Assembly: GCA_025934635.1 (NCBI GenBank)
Contig: JAICWX010000317.1
Coordinates: forward strand, 1-9,899
DNA: 9,899 nucleotides
Direction of reading: 5' to 3'
From: Streptosporangiaceae bacterium
Lineage (GTDB): Bacteria > Actinomycetota > Actinomycetes > Streptosporangiales > Streptosporangiaceae
Position 1 is the stretch's first letter. The number at the start of each line of letters is the position of its first letter. The notes below the pieces were generated by a model. That model worked only from the letters and a program-made list of their open reading frames with translations. It was not told the DNA's origin and did no database searches. Positions 1-6,590 of the stretch are shown here, in pieces. Position numbers and translations under genes: made by a program.

Positions 1-717
1 ACGATCCTGCAGTCGATCGCCAACGCCATCACCAAGAACAACCCCGAGTGCCACCTCATGGTCGTCCTCGTCGACGAGCGGCCTGAAGAGGTCACCGACA
101 TGCAGCGCACGGTGAAGGGCGAGGTCATCCACTCCACGTTCGACCACCCGGCCGACGACCACACCACGGTCGCCGAGCTGGCCATCGAGCGGGCCAAGCG
201 GCTGGTGGAGATGGGCCACGACGTGGTGATCCTGCTCGACAACATCACCCGCCTCGGCCGTGCCTACAACAACTCGGCTCCGGCCAGCGGCCGCATCCTG
301 TCCGGTGGTGTGGACTCCACCGCGCTGTACCCGCCCAAGCGGTTCTTCGGCGCGGCCCGCAACATCGAGCACGGCGGCTCGCTGACGATCCTGGCCGCGG
401 CCCTGATCGAGACCGGCTCCCGGATGGACGAGGTCATCTTCGAGGAGTTCAAGGGCACCGGCAACATGGAGCTGCGGCTGCGCCGCGAGCTCGCGGAGAA
501 GCGGCTCTTCCCGGCGGTCGACGTGGACGCGTCGAGCACCCGTAAGGAAGAGATCCTGATGGACGCGGCCGAGCTCAAGATCATCTGGCAGTTGCGCCGG
601 GTGCTGCACGCGCTCGAGCCGCAGCAGGCGCTCGAGCTGCTCATGGAGCAGATGCGCAAGACCAAGAGCAATGCCGAGTTCCTCATGCAGGTCCAGAAGA
701 CCACCCTCGGTTCCTGA
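1..717 (+). CDS. rho: Transcription termination factor Rho, C-terminal part (5' truncated by window edge)
   Basis: The 238 visible codons are the C-terminal half of the Rho RNA-dependent ATPase/translocase domain; the reading frame is open from base 1, so the N-terminal domain and Walker A lie upstream (the first residues [10 protein letters not shown] are those that normally follow the GKT of the P-loop). Seen, numbered from the window edge: [10 protein letters not shown] at 25-34, which holds the catalytic glutamate; [10 protein letters not shown] at 75-84, with the Walker B aspartate; [12 protein letters not shown] at 94-105, the Q-loop that contacts RNA in the central channel; and [19 protein letters not shown], the R-loop region. 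Rho works as a hexameric ring that ends untranslated transcripts. The conserved TRKEE segment and an intact C-terminus ending TTLGS make this a normal functional gene. It is followed by a strong hairpin and by rpmE, the usual actinobacterial order. Very secure. Confidence 0.98.
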   Translation, partial: TILQSIANAITKNNPECHLMVVLVDERPEEVTDMQRTVKGEVIHSTFDHPADDHTTVAELAIERAKRLVEMGHDVVILLDNITRLGRAYNNSAPASGRILSGGVDSTALYPPKRFFGAARNIEHGGSLTILAAALIETGSRMDEVIFEEFKGTGNMELRLRRELAEKRLFPAVDVDASSTRKEEILMDAAELKIIWQLRRVLHALEPQQALELLMEQMRKTKSNAEFLMQVQKTTLGS

Positions 718-730
718 GGGCGACGCGAGA

Positions 731-770
731 CCCGGGCTTTCACGGCGCCAGTGCGCTGCGAAAGCCCGGG
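731..770 (+). terminator. Hairpin terminator after rho
   Basis: A perfect 11-bp inverted repeat, CCCGGGCTTTC (731-741) and GAAAGCCCGGG (760-770), with an 18-nt loop, begins 14 nt after the rho stop codon. No T-run follows, which is common for actinobacterial terminators. The position between rho and the separately controlled rpmE supports a terminator role; an attenuating or 3'-end-protecting hairpin is the alternative. Confidence 0.75.
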
Positions 771-792
771 AATGCCAGGTCGGCAAAAGTGG

Positions 793-816
793 TTTGACGG
801 TCTGGCACACTAGAAA
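793..816 (+). promoter_or_regulatory. Possible rpmE promoter region
   Basis: A TTTGACG element (793-799) is followed by GGCACACTAGAAA (804-816) downstream of the rho terminator and upstream of the rpmE leader. TTGACG is a good -35 match, but the nearest -10-like words (CACACT at 806-811, TAGAAA at 811-816) are only 6 to 11 nt away instead of 16-18, so the exact boxes are not resolved. The call rests mainly on position: an rpmE promoter is needed between the hairpin at 731-770 and the gene. Confidence 0.3.
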
Positions 817-817
817 G

Positions 818-932
818 CCGCAACCACGCGGTACCGGTTCACGCACTCTGCTGGCTCCGGGGGGACGATCCCCCGAGCCCCCGCTAACCCGGGGAGAGCG
901 ACCCGGCGACCGCACGAGGCAGGAGTTGTCAC
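818..932 (+). promoter_or_regulatory. Structured 5' leader of rpmE, candidate L31 autoregulatory leader
   Basis: The stretch before rpmE contains several small stems: CCGC (818-821) with GCGG (828-831); GGGGG (860-864) with CCCCC (870-874) around a 5-nt loop; and CCCC (879-882) with GGGG (891-894). The G-run at 859-864 could instead pair with the C-run at 878-882, so two mutually exclusive folds are possible. It ends in a purine-rich SD (AGGAG, 921-925). Ribosomal-protein leaders in front of L31 genes, including an actinobacterial class, have been described as candidates from comparative analysis; whether this one belongs to that class is inference from position and structure. Confidence 0.4.
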
Positions 933-1166
933 ATGAAGGCTGACATTCACCCCCAGTACAACGTCACCACCGTGACTTGCGGCTGCGGGAACTCGTTCAC
1001 CACCAAGAGCACCGCGCCCAGCGGCACGATCCACGTCGAGGTCTGCTCGAACTGCCACCCGTTCTACACCGGCAAGCAGAAGATCCTCGACACCGGTGGC
1101 CGCGTCGCGAGGTTCGAGAAGAGGTTCGGCAAGGCCGCCTCCGCTAAGCCCGGCGACAAGAAGTAG
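933..1166 (+). CDS. rpmE: 50S ribosomal protein L31 (bL31), zinc-binding form
   Basis: This 77-residue protein begins MKADIHPQY, the signature start of bL31. It sits at the central protuberance of the 50S subunit and helps bridge to the 30S head. C16, C18, C38 and C41 (CGC and CSNC) form the four-cysteine zinc site, so this is the C+ paralogue; many actinobacteria also keep a cysteine-free copy that replaces it under zinc limitation through Zur, which is not in this window. The C-terminal tail (residues 57-77) is basic and lysine-rich as expected for rRNA contact. The start is fixed by AGGAG at 921-925, 7 nt from the ATG. It stands between its own leader and a strong terminator, so it is probably transcribed alone. 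Confidence 0.98.
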   Translation: MKADIHPQYNVTTVTCGCGNSFTTKSTAPSGTIHVEVCSNCHPFYTGKQKILDTGGRVARFEKRFGKAASAKPGDKK

Positions 1167-1170
1167 CTTC

Positions 1171-1209
1171 ATAAGGCCTGACCGGGCGTGAGCCCGGGTC
1201 AGGCCTTAT
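1171..1209 (+). terminator. Strong hairpin terminator after rpmE
   Basis: A 13-bp stem pairs ATAAGGCCTGACC (1171-1183) with GGTCAGGCCTTAT (1197-1209); it continues through one bulged G (1196) into GGGC (1184-1187) with GCCC (1192-1195), closing a GTGA loop. It starts 4 nt after the rpmE stop. No clear T-run follows, but the length and near-perfect pairing make termination or transcript-end formation very likely. Confidence 0.88.
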
Positions 1210-1264
1210 TCATGAGTGTCCCGGCTGTGTGACAGCGCGCGCACGAACCGTCGTCTCAGGCGAA

Positions 1265-1270
1265 TAGTCT
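1265..1270 (+). promoter_or_regulatory. Possible -10 box for the prfA operon
   Basis: Between the rpmE terminator and the folded prfA leader, TAGTCT in the context GAATAGTCTGATGAG fits the loose actinobacterial -10 pattern TANNNT. About 17 nt upstream there is only CACGAA, with no recognisable -35. The prfA-tsaC unit needs a promoter between roughly 1210 and 1300 because a strong terminator precedes it, but the exact site is a guess. Confidence 0.25.
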
Positions 1271-1299
1271 GATGAGCGTCACCCGGGACGGCGATTAGC

Positions 1300-1384
1300 G
1301 GGCGGGGTAGGTGGACCGAATGGCGTTCGGCGGCTCGACTTGTAGCCGCCGCCCGCCAGGCGGGCCACCTATGGCCGCCCGCCC
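1300..1384 (+). promoter_or_regulatory. Cloverleaf-like structured leader upstream of prfA
   Basis: Nested and adjacent inverted repeats fill this interval. The outer stem is GGGCGGG (1300-1306) with CCCGCCC (1378-1384). Next is a 7-bp stem TAGGTGG (1308-1314) with CCACCTA (1365-1371). Inside it lie three hairpins in a row: CCGAA (1316-1320)/TTCGG (1326-1330); CGGCT (1331-1335)/AGCCG (1344-1348), extendable to 7 bp with an 8-nt loop if the first hairpin opens; and CCCGC (1352-1356)/GCGGG (1360-1364). The structure ends about 12 nt before the prfA SD. The pairings are seen directly; a regulatory role in RF1 expression is inference. Confidence 0.5.
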
Positions 1385-1395
1385 TCTGTGTATGT

Positions 1396-1406
1396 AAGGA
1401 AAGGAA
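1396..1406 (+). promoter_or_regulatory. Ribosome binding site that sets the prfA start
   Basis: The purine tract AAGGAAAGGAA ends 5 nt before GTG 1412. The earlier in-frame GTG at 1388 lies upstream of this tract and would put the SD inside the coding region, so 1412 is preferred. Confidence 0.75.
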
Positions 1407-1411
1407 CCCCG

Positions 1412-2462
<1,051 letters not shown>

Positions 2463-2482
<20 letters not shown>

Positions 2483-3338
2483 CGAGGTCGCGCTGGCGGC
2501 GGCCCGGCTGGCGGAGGCCGGGGTGGAGTCGCCCCGCGCCGACGCCGAGCTGATCGCGGCCAGCGTGCACCACGTCCGGCGGGGCGAGCTGCACATGGTC
2601 AAGGACTGCGACTTCGACGCGCGGTTCTGGGCCGATATCGCCCGCCGCGCGGCCCGCGAGCCGCTCCAGCACATCACCGGCCGCGCCCACTTCCGCTACC
2701 TCGAGCTCGAGGTCGGACCCGGGGTGTTCGTACCGCGCCCGGAGACCGAGGTGATGACCGGCTGGGCCATCGCCCGGCTGGGCGAGATGGACGTGGCCGA
2801 GCCGGTGGTGGCCGACCTGGGCACCGGCTCGGGCGCGATCGCGCTGGCCATCGGCCAGGAGGTGCCCCGGGCCCGGGTGCACGCCGTGGAGGCCGACCCG
2901 ATCGCCCGGGCCTGGGCCGAGCGCAACGTCAGCAAGTACGTCGAGAGCCTGCCGTATACGGCGGGCCGGGTCATGCTGCACGCCGGCGACTTCGCCGGCG
3001 CGCTCACCGACCTCGACGGTACGGTGGACCTCGTGATCAGCAACCCGCCGTACATTCCGGTCGGGGCGTACGTCGATCCCGAGGTCAGCGAGTATGACCC
3101 GCCTGCGGCGCTATGGAGCGGAACCGATGGGCTCGACGCCATCCGGGCGGCGGAGCGCACGGCCCGGCGGCTGCTCCGCCCCGGCGGACTGGTCGCGATC
3201 GAGCATGGCGCGCCGCAGGGGGCGGCGGTGTACTGGGTGTTCCCGGAGGAGTCCGGCTGGCGGGACACCCGCAACCACAAGGACCTGGCCGGCCGTGACC
3301 GCTTCGTCACCGCCATGTGGCCGGGTGAGGGAGCCTGA
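2463..3338 (+). CDS. prmC: Release factor glutamine methyltransferase PrmC (HemK)
   Basis: PrmC N5-methylates the glutamine of the GGQ motif in RF1 and RF2 using S-adenosylmethionine. The 291 residues show the small helical N-terminal domain, EPLQHITG at 66-73, VPRPETE at 90-96, the SAM-binding DLGTGSG at 118-124, and the catalytic NPPY at 194-197, which holds the substrate glutamine amide. The C-terminal DLAGRDRFV segment is the usual PrmC ending. It overlaps prfA by 20 nt and has no strong SD of its own (a GAGG at 2444-2447 is distant), so translation is probably coupled to prfA, matching enzyme to substrate. ATG 2466 directly follows ATG 2463 and is an equally possible start. Older annotations call this family HemK and link it wrongly to haem synthesis. 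Confidence 0.96.
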
Positions 3339-4084
3339 TGAGCAAGAGTTTTGACTGCCGGGACCCGGAGCAGCGCACCGAGGGGATCGCCGCCGCGGTA
3401 ACCGCGGTGCGGGCCGGAGAGCTGATCGTGCTACCGACGGACACGGTCTACGGTATCGGCGCGGACGCGTTCATCCCGGCGTCGGTCACTACCATGCTGG
3501 CGGCCAAGGGCCGGGGCCGGAACATGCCGCCGCCGGTGCTCGTGGGCACCGCGCGGGCCGCGGCGGCGCTGGTGGACGACCTCGGCGCGTTCGGGCAGGA
3601 CCTGATCGACGAGTTCTGGCCGGGCGCCCTCACCCTGGTGTTCCGGGCCAGCCCCACGCTGATGTGGGACCTGGGCGACACCAAGGGCACGGTCGCCCTG
3701 CGGATGCCGCTGCACTCGGTCGCGCTCGACGTGCTCAAGCAGACCGGGCCGATGGCGGTGTCGAGCGCCAACCGGCACGGCCAGCCCGCCACCACCACCG
3801 CCTACGACGCGGAGCAGCAGCTCGGCGAGACCGTCTCGGTATACCTGGACGGCGGCCCGTGCGCCGACAGCATCCCGTCGACCATCCTTGACCTGACCGG
3901 GACGATCCCGAAGGTGCTCCGGTCCGGCGCGATCTCGGTGGACCGCATCCGCGGCATCTGCTCGGTCGTCGCCGAGAACGAGTACTACCCGGAGCCCGTC
4001 ACCGATGACAAGCCCGCGGAGCCGCATCCGCTCGAGCGGAGCCCGCTCGACCCCGCTACCGGTGAGCCGCCCGCCGGGGCGTAG
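3338..4084 (+). CDS. tsaC: L-threonylcarbamoyladenylate synthase (YrdC/Sua5 family)
   Basis: The enzyme makes threonylcarbamoyl-AMP from threonine, bicarbonate and ATP, the first step of the t6A37 modification of ANN-decoding tRNAs. Over 248 residues the YrdC domain shows PTDTVYGIG at 33-41, KGRGRNMP at 57-64 (nucleotide and substrate-binding basic residues), WPGALTLVF at 94-102, SSANRHG at 142-148 and LRSGAI at 194-199. Residues ~210-248 are an acidic, proline-rich tail with no sign of the separate Sua5 domain of the ~340-residue form, so the TsaC symbol fits better than full-length Sua5/YwlC. The ATG overlaps the prmC stop (TGATG), with a GAGGGAG SD at 3327-3333. It is cotranscribed with prfA and prmC, a grouping of decoding-fidelity functions. 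Confidence 0.94.
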   Translation: MSKSFDCRDPEQRTEGIAAAVTAVRAGELIVLPTDTVYGIGADAFIPASVTTMLAAKGRGRNMPPPVLVGTARAAAALVDDLGAFGQDLIDEFWPGALTLVFRASPTLMWDLGDTKGTVALRMPLHSVALDVLKQTGPMAVSSANRHGQPATTTAYDAEQQLGETVSVYLDGGPCADSIPSTILDLTGTIPKVLRSGAISVDRIRGICSVVAENEYYPEPVTDDKPAEPHPLERSPLDPATGEPPAGA

Positions 4085-4143
4085 CCGGTGCCATAAAGTG
4101 GCTTCTGATGACAGCCGACCATTCCCAGGCCCGCTGAGGCGGC

Positions 4144-6177
4144 ATGCGCGATTACGCCCTGGTCTTCCTGGTCACCGCGGCGGTGACCTACCTGCTCACC
4201 CCGCTGGTGCGCCGGATCGCGGTCAAGACCCACGCGATGCACGAGCCGCGGGCCAGGGATACGCACGTCCAGGCGACTCCGCTGCTGGGCGGCCTGGCCA
4301 TGTACGGCGGGCTCGTCGCCGGCCTGCTCGTCGCCAGCCGGCTCTCCTTCGTGCAGGACCCGTTCCAGAGCGCCGGATCGCGCAGCCAGGCCGGGCTGCT
4401 GCTGGCCGGCGGCCTGGTCGTGGTGGTCGGCTTCGCCGACGACCGGTGGGGCCTCAGCGCCATCAGCAGGCTGGCCGCGCAGGTGGCGGCGGCCGGCATC
4501 CTGGTCTGGAGCGGGCAGGCGCTGCCCTGGCTGCCGCTGCCCAACGGCGGGGTGTTCTCGCTCGAGCCCGACCTGAGCGTGACACTGACCATCCTGATCG
4601 TGGTGGTCACCATGAACGCCATCAACTTCATCGACGGCCTGGACGGGCTCGCCGCCGGTATCGTGGCCGTGGCCGCGCTGTCCTTCCTGGTGTACTCCTA
4701 CTCGCTGATCAAGACGATCGGGAGCACCTCGCAATCGCTGCCTGCGGTGACGTCGGCGGTGCTGGCCGGCATGTGCATCGGGTTCCTGCCGCACAACTTC
4801 TACCAGGCCCGGATCTTCATGGGTGACATCGGCGCGATGCTGCTGGGCCTGCTGCTGGCCTACGGCCCCATCTCCAGCACCAACTCGCTCGACCCGGCCC
4901 TGCTGACCGCCTATTCGAACAACCCCAACCACCCGCTGGACCGGTTCCCCACCTTCCTGCCGCGGCTGGTCCCGGCCGCGATCGTCGTGATCCCGTACGC
5001 GGACCTGATGTTCGCGATCATCCGCCGGGCCAAGGCGGGCAAGCCGCTGATGGCGGCCGACCGGCAGCACCTGCACCACCGCCTGCTCAACATCGGCCAC
5101 TCCTACCGGCAGAGCGTCCTGCTCATGTACCTGTGGGCGGCCCTGTTCTCAGTCACCGTGGTCTCGCTCTCGCTGGTCCGCAGCCCCTCGGTCGTATTCG
5201 TTGCCGCCACCTTGGTCGCGGTGCTGGCCCTGCTGCCCGCCACCACGCCCCGGCTGCGTCCCTGGCGGGCCGGTACCTCAGCCAAGCCCCGCCCCGCCGC
5301 CAAGCCCTCCGCACCGATACCCCCCGCCCACGCGGCCCCCGCCCGGGTACCCCATGCCCCGGCGACCCCGGCGGCCCCGGTGCCACCGGTAACTGCGCCA
5401 TCCGTGCCCGCGTCGCCGGTAGCTGCGCCCGCGCCGCCCGCCCATGCCGCCGCGGCATCTGTCCCCGACGTGCCGCGCTTCCTGCCCGCCGCCCCCTCCA
5501 ACGGCAGCAACGGCAGCAACAGCACCCATACCAACGACGCCAGCAGTACCCGTACCAACGGCGCCACGTCGTCGAGTCCCGACGGCTTCGCTGGCCCGGG
5601 CCACTTCCAGGGCCAAGAGCCGTTCCCGGATCAGGGCACATTCCATCAGCAGGGCCCGTTCCCCGGGCAAGCGCCGTTCGCCGGTCAGGACTCGTTCGCG
5701 GGACAGGGCCAGTTCGCCGGACAGGAGACGTTCCCTGGTTTCGGGCGACTGGACGGCCAGGATCCGATTCCCGGCCCGTCGCCGTTCTCCGGGCGGCCCG
5801 TTAGGCGTGACCAGCCCGTCGCGCCCTGGGAGCAAGTCAGCTCGAACCCCCCGGCCCCGTGGCAGGACGCCTACGGTGGCGAGGGTGCCGCCGCCCCGCA
5901 GACCCCCTTCCCCGGACAGGACACCTTCCCCGGGCAGTTCCCCCTCCCCGGGCAGATCCCCCTCCCCGGGCAGGGCACCTTCCCCGGGCAGATCCCCCTC
6001 CCTGGGGCGGACGTCTACTCCGGGCAGGACGCCTACTCCGGCCATGATGGCAGCTCCGGGGCGGGGTCTTATGCCGGGGAGAGCCCGTTCCCGGGCCAGG
6101 CGGATCCGGGGGACGAGGCGCTGGATGGCCGTGATCCGTTTCCCCAGGTGCAGCACCCGGACGCGTGGCCCCGCTAG
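4144..6177 (+). CDS. wecA: WecA/Rfe-type undecaprenyl- or decaprenyl-phosphate GlcNAc-1-phosphate transferase with long repeat tail
   Basis: A 677-residue polytopic membrane enzyme of the MraY/WecA family, which moves HexNAc-1-phosphate from a UDP-sugar to a polyprenyl phosphate and so starts cell-wall polysaccharide linkers. Seen in the first ~365 residues: many hydrophobic helices, GFADDRWGLS with the Asp pair at 99-100, NAINFIDGLDGL at 158-169, FMGDIGA at 225-231 and the cytosolic DRQHLHHRLL at 306-315, whose His-x-His-His is typical of the GlcNAc/WecA group. Family members normally stop near residue 370; here a ~300-residue extension follows: Ala/Pro-rich (375-450), Ser/Thr/Asn-rich (451-480), then two blocks of hexapeptide repeats (481-552 and 588-653). 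SD GAGG at 4136-4139. Position after tsaC and before the atp genes matches mycobacterial rfe. The substrate sugar and the role of the tail cannot be read from sequence. Confidence 0.93.
   Translation: MRDYALVFLVTAAVTYLLTPLVRRIAVKTHAMHEPRARDTHVQATPLLGGLAMYGGLVAGLLVASRLSFVQDPFQSAGSRSQAGLLLAGGLVVVVGFADDRWGLSAISRLAAQVAAAGILVWSGQALPWLPLPNGGVFSLEPDLSVTLTILIVVVTMNAINFIDGLDGLAAGIVAVAALSFLVYSYSLIKTIGSTSQSLPAVTSAVLAGMCIGFLPHNFYQARIFMGDIGAMLLGLLLAYGPISSTNSLDPALLTAYSNNPNHPLDRFPTFLPRLVPAAIVVIPYADLMFAIIRRAKAGKPLMAADRQHLHHRLLNIGHSYRQSVLLMYLWAALFSVTVVSLSLVRSPSVVFVAATLVAVLALLPATTPRLRPWRAGTSAKPRPAAKPSAPIPPAHAAPARVPHAPATPAAPVPPVTAPSVPASPVAAPAPPAHAAAASVPDVPRFLPAAPSNGSNGSNSTHTNDASSTRTNGATSSSPDGFAGPGHFQGQEPFPDQGTFHQQGPFPGQAPFAGQDSFAGQGQFAGQETFPGFGRLDGQDPIPGPSPFSGRPVRRDQPVAPWEQVSSNPPAPWQDAYGGEGAAAPQTPFPGQDTFPGQFPLPGQIPLPGQGTFPGQIPLPGADVYSGQDAYSGHDGSSGAGSYAGESPFPGQADPGDEALDGRDPFPQVQHPDAWPR
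5584..5799 (+). repeat. Hexapeptide (18-bp) repeat block 1 in wecA
   Basis: Residues 481-552 of WecA can be read as twelve consecutive six-residue units without gaps: GFAGPG, HFQGQE, PFPDQG, TFHQQG, PFPGQA, PFAGQD, SFAGQG, QFAGQE, TFPGFG, RLDGQD, PIPGPS, PFSGRP. The consensus is x-F-(P/A)-G-Q-x. The DNA units are diverged, so the peptide period is better kept than the nucleotide sequence. Confidence 0.85.
5905..6102 (+). repeat. Hexapeptide (18-bp) repeat block 2 in wecA
   Basis: Residues 588-653 form eleven further six-residue units: PFPGQD, TFPGQF, PLPGQI, PLPGQG, TFPGQI, PLPGAD, VYSGQD, AYSGHD, GSSGAG, SYAGES, PFPGQA. The first six are nearly identical at the DNA level (recurrent TTCCCCGGGCAG or CTCCCCGGGCAG words), pointing to recent tandem duplication. 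A 35-residue spacer (553-587) containing two Pro-Trp dipeptides separates it from block 1. Confidence 0.88.
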
Positions 6178-6217
6178 CTCGCCTCCTTACCTTCTCTTTA
6201 ACTTTTTTTGGTGTTCC

Positions 6218-6229
6218 GGGTCCGGACCC
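6218..6229. repeat. 12-bp perfect palindrome, copy 1
   Basis: GGGTCCGGACCC reads the same on both strands. A one-base variant, GGGTCAGGACCC, occurs at 6354-6365, starting 136 bp further on in the same intergenic region. It could be a paired protein-binding site or coincidence in GC-rich DNA. Confidence 0.5.
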
Positions 6230-6353
6230 TGTCTCCCGGCCTGGCACCGGACGTCCTGGCAATATGTCCAGTTATGAGGCGTTTTAGCGGTCCGGTTCCG
6301 GGCGTCAGGGTGCGGGTCGGCCCCGGATCGGGGCGCTGAGGGCGTCCCGGCGA

Positions 6354-6365
6354 GGGTCAGGACCC
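6354..6365. repeat. 12-bp near-palindrome, copy 2
   Basis: GGGTCAGGACCC differs from the palindrome at 6218-6229 by one base. It lies just upstream of the candidate atp promoter (-35 at 6398). Confidence 0.5.
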
Positions 6366-6397
6366 CAAGTTGGTCATAAATTGTGCGCGATCAGGTA

Positions 6398-6427
6398 AAG
6401 ACAGAGTCAAGGACTTTGTGATAGATT
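6398..6427 (+). promoter_or_regulatory. Candidate promoter of the atp operon
   Basis: AAGACA (6398-6403) shares four of six bases with TTGACA and is followed after 18 nt by TAGATT (6422-6427), which fits the -10 pattern TANNNT. The pair sits in the only AT-rich island of the region and predicts transcription from about 6434 and a leader of roughly 155 nt. The -10 box lies within the inverted repeat at 6416-6433. A TTGGTC at 6370-6375 is a weaker alternative -35. Confidence 0.5.
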
Positions 6428-6433
6428 TCACGA
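6416..6433. promoter_or_regulatory. Candidate Rex operator (or Crp-type site) in the atp promoter
   Basis: TTGTGATAGATTTCACGA matches the Rex consensus TTGTGAANNNNTTCACAA at all but two of its defined positions. Its core TGTGA-N6-TCACG is also one base from a Crp-type site TGTGA-N6-TCACA. Rex is the NADH/NAD+-sensing repressor of respiratory genes in Gram-positive bacteria, and I recall the atp operon being a reported Rex target in Streptomyces. Overlap with the -10 box fits repression. Which regulator binds cannot be settled from sequence. Confidence 0.55.
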
Positions 6434-6500
6434 GTAGCCCCTCTACGGCAAAAGAGAGGCCCGTGATACCTTTCCTAAACCTGACCGGACACCCGGACCG

Positions 6501-6554
6501 CGGTAGCGGACCGGCTACCGGCTCCTGCACCGTACGCGGCGCATTCGCCCGCGT
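6501..6554 (+). promoter_or_regulatory. Two hairpins in the atp operon leader
   Basis: CGGTAGC (6501-6507) pairs with GCTACCG (6514-6520) around a 6-nt loop. ACGCGG (6534-6539) pairs with CCGCGT (6549-6554), extended by an inner CG/CG and one bulged C. A smaller stem CCTCT (6440-6444)/AGAGG (6455-6459) lies near the predicted transcript start. The SD of atpI follows at 6579-6583. A function in mRNA stability or translation is possible but unproven. Confidence 0.4.
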
Positions 6555-6590
6555 CAGCAGAGTTGCTGTCAATCCTTCAGGAGCCCCGTA

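Larger units (their letters stand above)
6178..6590. other. Gene-free control region between wecA and the atp operon
   Basis: No credible gene is present in these 413 nt. The first ~35 nt are a pyrimidine-rich tract ending in seven T residues (6203-6209). GC-rich palindromic sequence follows to about 6366, including GCCCC (6320-6324)/GGGGC (6330-6334). An AT-richer island from 6367 to 6480 holds the candidate promoter and operator, and a hairpin-rich leader runs to the atpI SD. No convincing hairpin-plus-T terminator for wecA is visible. Confidence 0.7.

Noticed and set aside
671..943. Open frame spanning the rho end, the terminator and the rpmE leader
   Set aside because: It runs through the strong hairpin and overlaps rho and the rpmE SD, and its Arg/Pro-rich product has no family likeness.
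1300..1384. A real tRNA gene upstream of prfA, suggested by the cloverleaf-like pairing
   Set aside because: There is no T-arm loop consensus (the third arm has a 1-3 nt loop), no canonical D-loop, and the middle loop has 8 nt, so it cannot be a standard tRNA.
1388..1411. Eight extra N-terminal codons for RF1 from GTG 1388
   Set aside because: The SD tract at 1396-1406 lies inside this extension and points to GTG 1412; the extra residues do not resemble RF1 N-termini.
4108..4137. A 9-codon upstream ORF before wecA
   Set aside because: ATG 4108 to TGA 4135-4137 lacks a clear SD and is short enough to occur by chance; there is no evidence of a leader-peptide function.
3985..5100. Long open frame on the - strand opposite tsaC and wecA
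   Set aside because: Its product is low-complexity (rich in Gln, His, Arg and Gly) with no recognisable domain; it is an antisense shadow caused by high GC at third positions of the real genes.
6203..6209. Run of seven T residues after wecA as an intrinsic terminator
   Set aside because: The sequence before it is a pyrimidine tract with no hairpin; the nearest palindrome (6218-6229) lies after the T-run, the wrong order for a + strand terminator, and no - strand gene ends here.
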